Assembly: GCA_003557065.1 (NCBI GenBank)
Contig: PWPS01000032.1
Span: 1-7,553, forward strand
DNA length: 7,553 bases
Direction: 5' to 3'
Source of the DNA: Candidatus Nealsoniibacteriota bacterium
GTDB lineage: Bacteria > Patescibacteriota > Minisyncoccia > Minisyncoccales > PWPS01
Shown here: positions 5,928 through 7,553 of the stretch, in pieces
How positions within the stretch are numbered: position 1 is the first letter of the stretch
Layout of the letters: each line of letters begins with the position of its first letter
The notes under the pieces: model-generated
Databases searched by the model: none
What the model was told of the DNA's origin: nothing
Seen by the model: only the letters and a program-made list of their open reading frames with translations
Program-made: the position numbers and the translations under genes

Positions 5928-7134
5928 AGAATATTTTAGATTAGCGGTAAGAAACATAAAAAAACGAGCCCTCCGTAGCTGGCTTACCATTTTGGGTATA
6001 GTTGTGGGATCATTTTTAGTGGTCTCTTTAATATCTCTTTCCGAAGGATTAAATAAGGCGGTTATGGCCGAACTGCAGGCCGTCGGAACCAATATCGTTA
6101 TGGTTTTACCGGGAGACGGAATGGATATCACTGCCATGTTCGGAGGACAGGAACTAAAAAATACGGAGATGGAAGCGATAAGAAGATCTCGGGGTGTCGA
6201 GGTGGCTTTGGAAATGCCCTTTACGATAGAAGAATTACGTTGGAGAGGAAGAACCGAAACAGCATTAATTATGGGATTGGATCTACAAGACGGGTATTCC
6301 GTTTTACGTGATGATATGGGATGGGATGTAAGGGAGGGTGAATTTGCACGTGCCGGAAGAAGAGAGGTTCTTGCCGGAAACTTGGTTCCCAGAGATGTAT
6401 TTCCGGGATTGGAACCGGGTGATGAAATAATTGTTTCGGGAAGAAGATTGACGGTTTCCGGAATTTTAAGGTCTTTGGGAAATAGGGAAGATGATAAGTC
6501 GATTATTTTTGATTTACCGGATTATCGTAATATTACCGGGACCACCGAAGGAACGCCTGTTGCCGTGGTTAGGATAGAGGACGGCTACGATATAGATTTG
6601 GCTATTTCCAATATAGAGAGATCCTTGGAAGAAACTATGGTAAGAAGAAGGGGGGATGACGGGGCCTCCTTTTCCGTAATCTCATCCGAGGCTATGATCG
6701 AGATGGTCGAAAATATTTTGGGAGTGATTCAAGCGGGAATAGTGGCTTTTGCCAGCATTGCCATACTGGTCGGGGCAATCGGAATAATGAATACTATGTT
6801 TACCGCCGTTAGAGAAAGGACTAAAGAAATAGGAATTCTCAAAGCTGTCGGTGCCAAAAAAAAGCATATTAGTTCAATATTTCTGGTTGAATCAGGAATA
6901 ATCGGTCTTTTGGGAGGTGCTATGGGTGTGATTACCGGATTGGCTGCTGCTCGATTCGGAGAATTTATCCTTGCTTCAAATCCGAACCTGCTCATATCGA
7001 TAGAAGCACAGGCTCCTTTTTACCTTATATTTCTGACTTTATTTTTTTCTTTTCTTTTGGGTTGTCTTTCTGGATTTCTACCCGCGAAAAAAGCATCTCA
7101 ACTTAATCCGGTGGACGCTTTGATGTATGAATAA
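5920..7134 (+). CDS. MacB-type FtsX-fold ABC permease, first copy
   Basis: A membrane subunit of 404 residues from the ATG at 5920. That start gives an ATGAGTAA overlap with the ATPase stop and leaves a weak GGTG ribosome site at 5907-5910, 9 bases upstream. A GTG at 5908 would add MYWK and is less likely. The topology is the MacB pattern: one N-terminal helix (about 21-41, after AVRNIKKRALRSW), a large extracytoplasmic MacB periplasmic-core domain (about 42-265), then three helices (about 270-293, 318-345, 365-388). The FtsX motif IGIMNTMFTAVRERTKEIG follows helix 2, leading into ILKAVGAKK. The C-terminus PAKKASQLNPVDALMYE is the usual family ending. It works with the upstream ATPase and adaptor as an efflux or extracytoplasmic-transport machine; the substrate is unknown. 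A close paralog starts 20 bases downstream. Confidence 0.95.
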   Translation: MSKEYFRLAVRNIKKRALRSWLTILGIVVGSFLVVSLISLSEGLNKAVMAELQAVGTNIVMVLPGDGMDITAMFGGQELKNTEMEAIRRSRGVEVALEMPFTIEELRWRGRTETALIMGLDLQDGYSVLRDDMGWDVREGEFARAGRREVLAGNLVPRDVFPGLEPGDEIIVSGRRLTVSGILRSLGNREDDKSIIFDLPDYRNITGTTEGTPVAVVRIEDGYDIDLAISNIERSLEETMVRRRGDDGASFSVISSEAMIEMVENILGVIQAGIVAFASIAILVGAIGIMNTMFTAVRERTKEIGILKAVGAKKKHISSIFLVESGIIGLLGGAMGVITGLAAARFGEFILASNPNLLISIEAQAPFYLIFLTLFFSFLLGCLSGFLPAKKASQLNPVDALMYE

Positions 7135-7154
7135 AATAAACTTCGGAATCATTG

Positions 7155-7553
7155 ATGATCGGTGATTATTTTTCGATAGCCGTAAGAAATATAAAAAACA
7201 GAGCTCTTCGTAGTTGGCTCACCGTTCTCGGAGTTGTTCTCGGAGTTTTTTTAATAGTTTCTCTTTTGACCTTTTCTCAGGCAATTCCCAGAGCCGTCCA
7301 AGATATGCTTCGCCAGATTGGCGGAGATATCATAATCGTAATGCCCGGAGAGGGGATTGATATAACTACTTATATCGGAATGGCAGCTGGATTGGAATTG
7401 GGGGATGAAGAATTCCGAGCGGTGGAAAGAACAAGAGGAATTGATGTTGCTTTGGAAATGCCTTTTCAGGCTTCGACCGTTCGATGGGAAGATGAAGCCA
7501 AGTCGGTTCTTATCTGGGGAATGGATTTTCAAAAGGGAATAGAAGTCATAAGA
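7155..7553 (+). CDS. MacB-type FtsX-fold ABC permease, second copy (cut at window end)
   Basis: An open frame of 133 codons running off the right edge, with no stop inside the window. The ATG at 7155 is bounded by an in-frame TAA at 7137-7139 and has a weak GGAA (7145-7148) 6 bases upstream; a TTG directly before the ATG is a less likely start. It begins MIGDYFSIAVRNIKNRALRS, then a transmembrane helix (WLTVLGVVLGVFLIVSLL), then the start of the MacB periplasmic-core domain with MPGEGIDIT and VALEMPF. Aligned by eye to the first permease, about 64 of 129 positions are identical, with one 3-residue gap, so the two are clear paralogs from an old duplication. The first transmembrane region is also similar at DNA level, with many synonymous differences. 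The missing part should hold the rest of the core domain and three C-terminal helices. It probably pairs with the first permease under the single ATPase. Confidence 0.93.
   Translation, partial: MIGDYFSIAVRNIKNRALRSWLTVLGVVLGVFLIVSLLTFSQAIPRAVQDMLRQIGGDIIIVMPGEGIDITTYIGMAAGLELGDEEFRAVERTRGIDVALEMPFQASTVRWEDEAKSVLIWGMDFQKGIEVIR

Overview
The window reads left to right on the + strand only. It comes from an AT-rich bacterium with Lys/Glu-rich proteins, very tight gene spacing and few recognisable Shine-Dalgarno sites. An adaptor-ABC-FtsX/MacB-type permease module with no outer-membrane partner in view, next to a large Hsp100 gene, would fit a candidate phyla radiation (Patescibacteria, Parcubacteria-like) genome. 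That placement is an inference from style; no marker gene here proves it. All five complete genes end in TAA, and nothing suggests a recoded UGA.

Region 1 (2-2716) is a two-ATPase-domain Hsp100 chaperone. It combines a full ClpB-length middle coiled-coil domain with an LGF tripeptide at the position where ClpC and ClpA dock ClpP. Region 2 (2717-3059) is a 343-base noncoding stretch. Its first part is C-rich and G-poor. Its second part is a cluster of repeated GGTT/AACC elements, including a perfect 17-base dyad set inside a possible promoter spacer. The same elements can pair as alternative RNA stems, one of which is followed by a T run.

Region 3 (3060-7553) looks like one operon of five genes with gaps of 3, 3, -8 and 20 bases. 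The first encodes a small protein of probable V4R/H-NOX-like ligand-binding type. It is followed by a membrane-anchored HlyD/MacA-type adaptor with an unusually long helical hairpin, a MacB/LolD-class ATPase, a complete MacB-type permease, and the first 133 codons of a second, paralogous permease cut by the window edge. The likely assembly is an ABC efflux or extracytoplasmic-transport machine with one ATPase serving two related permease subunits (possibly a heterodimer) plus one adaptor. The small first gene may be a cytoplasmic sensor or accessory factor for it. The substrate cannot be told from sequence.

The least explained parts are the GGTT/AACC leader array, the sensor-like first gene and the Clp hybrid architecture. 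No tRNA, rRNA, CRISPR, insertion sequence or attachment site was seen.
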